DNA of 64,000 bases from Platerodrilus igneus (lineage: Eukaryota; Arthropoda; Insecta; Coleoptera; Lycidae), in the NCBI GenBank assembly GCA_036346225.1, contig JARFIW010000494.1, positions 868,001-932,000 of the forward strand, read 5' to 3'. A program made the translations under genes and the position numbers. The notes under the pieces were generated by a model that saw nothing but the letters and a program-made list of their open reading frames with translations, was not told where the DNA came from and ran no database searches. Of the stretch, positions 63,209 through 64,000 are shown piece by piece. Position 1 is the stretch's first letter; every line of letters starts with the position of its first letter.

Positions 63209-64000
63209 CTGTTTAAAGCAAAGTTTTTAGGATTACTTGTTTTACAGATTAATATCAGTTATAGTAAAAATTTAATCTAACAATAAAATTTGAAGTGAAA
63301 GCAAAAAATAATATGTAATTCAAAAATTATAAACAAAAATAAAAAAATAAGCAACTACAAATACAAATTTGACTACATATCGTGACAATATAAAATACTA
63401 ACAAAACAAAATTAGTACAAATTAAAAAGAAAATTCGTTTTGGGGATAATAAATGGCTTGCAACCTCGTGTAAAATATTTTAGATAAACAATAACAATTT
63501 TATAAAAACATTATACAAAAGATGAAAGGCAAAAAAGAGCATGCCGTAAAAACATTAAATGAGATAATTGGTACTATATACATTTTAGACATTAACTTTC
63601 TAGCATTACTTGATACTGATGCAACAATCACTATCTCTGAAAATCTGGTTCAAATATACTTGTAGTGAATCGTCATTATTGAGAAGTAGCCTTGTACCTC
63701 GGGATTAAGTCAAAAGGTGAAAGGTGGCACAGTAACTGAAGAACAAAAATAAAGTTATGGTTCATATATGCATCTTTACTCAAAGCATGAATAAGCAAAA
63801 AAGCAGAAACAGTAACTTTCACCGAAACATTATTACATTTCCTATCAGCATGCTTTGTACTTTGTATTTTCTCTTTGTAGTTCGATTATTTTACCACAAG
63901 ACAAATTTTGGTTAATTAAACATTTGAATTCGCTTTATAATGCTGACATGTTTGTTACGTTCAAAACCCTATAAGTAATTTTTTCTGCTTTCATTTTTAA
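63209..64000. other. Intron sequence to the right edge
   Basis: Very AT-rich. The exon preceding AAA3 Walker A is not visible on the minus strand here, so this intron exceeds 790 bp. Confidence 0.5.

Noticed and set aside
1..64000. A defence, biosynthetic or viral gene cluster
   Set aside because: Every sustained coding signal is either the dynein gene or a recognised mobile-element protein; no operon-like cluster or viral structural gene is visible.

Overview
The window is AT-rich eukaryotic DNA, most likely from an insect or another arthropod. It shows spliceosomal micro-introns of 43-57 bp and a mix of BEL/Pao, Ty3/gypsy-like, RTE, CR1/Jockey-like, RNase H-bearing I/LOA-like, Penelope, PIF/Harbinger, Tc1/mariner-like and tRNA-SINE elements. 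No species can be named from the sequence alone.

The one host gene is on the minus strand: an axonemal dynein heavy chain of the DNAH5/DNAH8 type (outer-arm motor). I placed 27 exons between 63208 and 4619, about 5.8 kb of coding sequence (about 1,940 codons). They cover, in order, AAA3, the AAA3-AAA4 linker, AAA4, stalk coiled coil 1, the microtubule-binding domain, stalk coiled coil 2, AAA5, AAA6 and most of the C-terminal domain. The N-terminal tail, linker, AAA1 and AAA2 lie beyond the right edge. Roughly the last 100 residues lie beyond the left edge. Reading frame is kept across all 26 introns. One of these has a GC donor, and one needs a weak donor 4 bases from a strong one to stay in frame.

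Intron sizes are bimodal. Fifteen introns are 43-95 bp, two are intermediate (211 and 983 bp), and nine are 1.7-10.5 kb. All but one of the nine large introns contain recognisable mobile elements. From left to right: a truncated BEL/Pao element, an RTE tail and a hAT-like end (1-4.6 kb); a gypsy-like element with two nested RTE-derived insertions, one of them carrying a 9-bp target duplication (8.5-15 kb); a CR1/Jockey-like element with a 9-bp duplication, sitting inside a PIF/Harbinger transposon (17.3-25.1 kb); a SINE with a 12-bp duplication (29.7 kb); RTE, SINE, Penelope and Tc1/mariner-like elements side by side (32.3-38.4 kb); a tandemly arranged SINE array and a 93-bp minisatellite inside an RTE-type insertion flanked by about 160-bp direct repeats (42.1-46.2 kb); an RNase H-bearing non-LTR element (48.9-51.3 kb); an IS630/Tc1-like transposon (53.3-54.5 kb); a near-full-span RTE with an internal deletion (55.8-58.8 kb); and a decayed transposase of uncertain family (59.2-60.0 kb).

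The most unusual pattern is a tail-cargo-tail arrangement of RTE 3' ends. At three loci two RTE tails flank the same roughly 250-bp cargo with a small perfect or near-perfect hairpin. At a fourth locus, in a sister RTE subfamily, two tails flank the 93-bp minisatellite and the whole unit is bounded by near-identical direct repeats. This looks like cargo carried by RTE read-through (3' transduction) and moved as a unit. All assignments come from reading motifs by eye; no database search was run.
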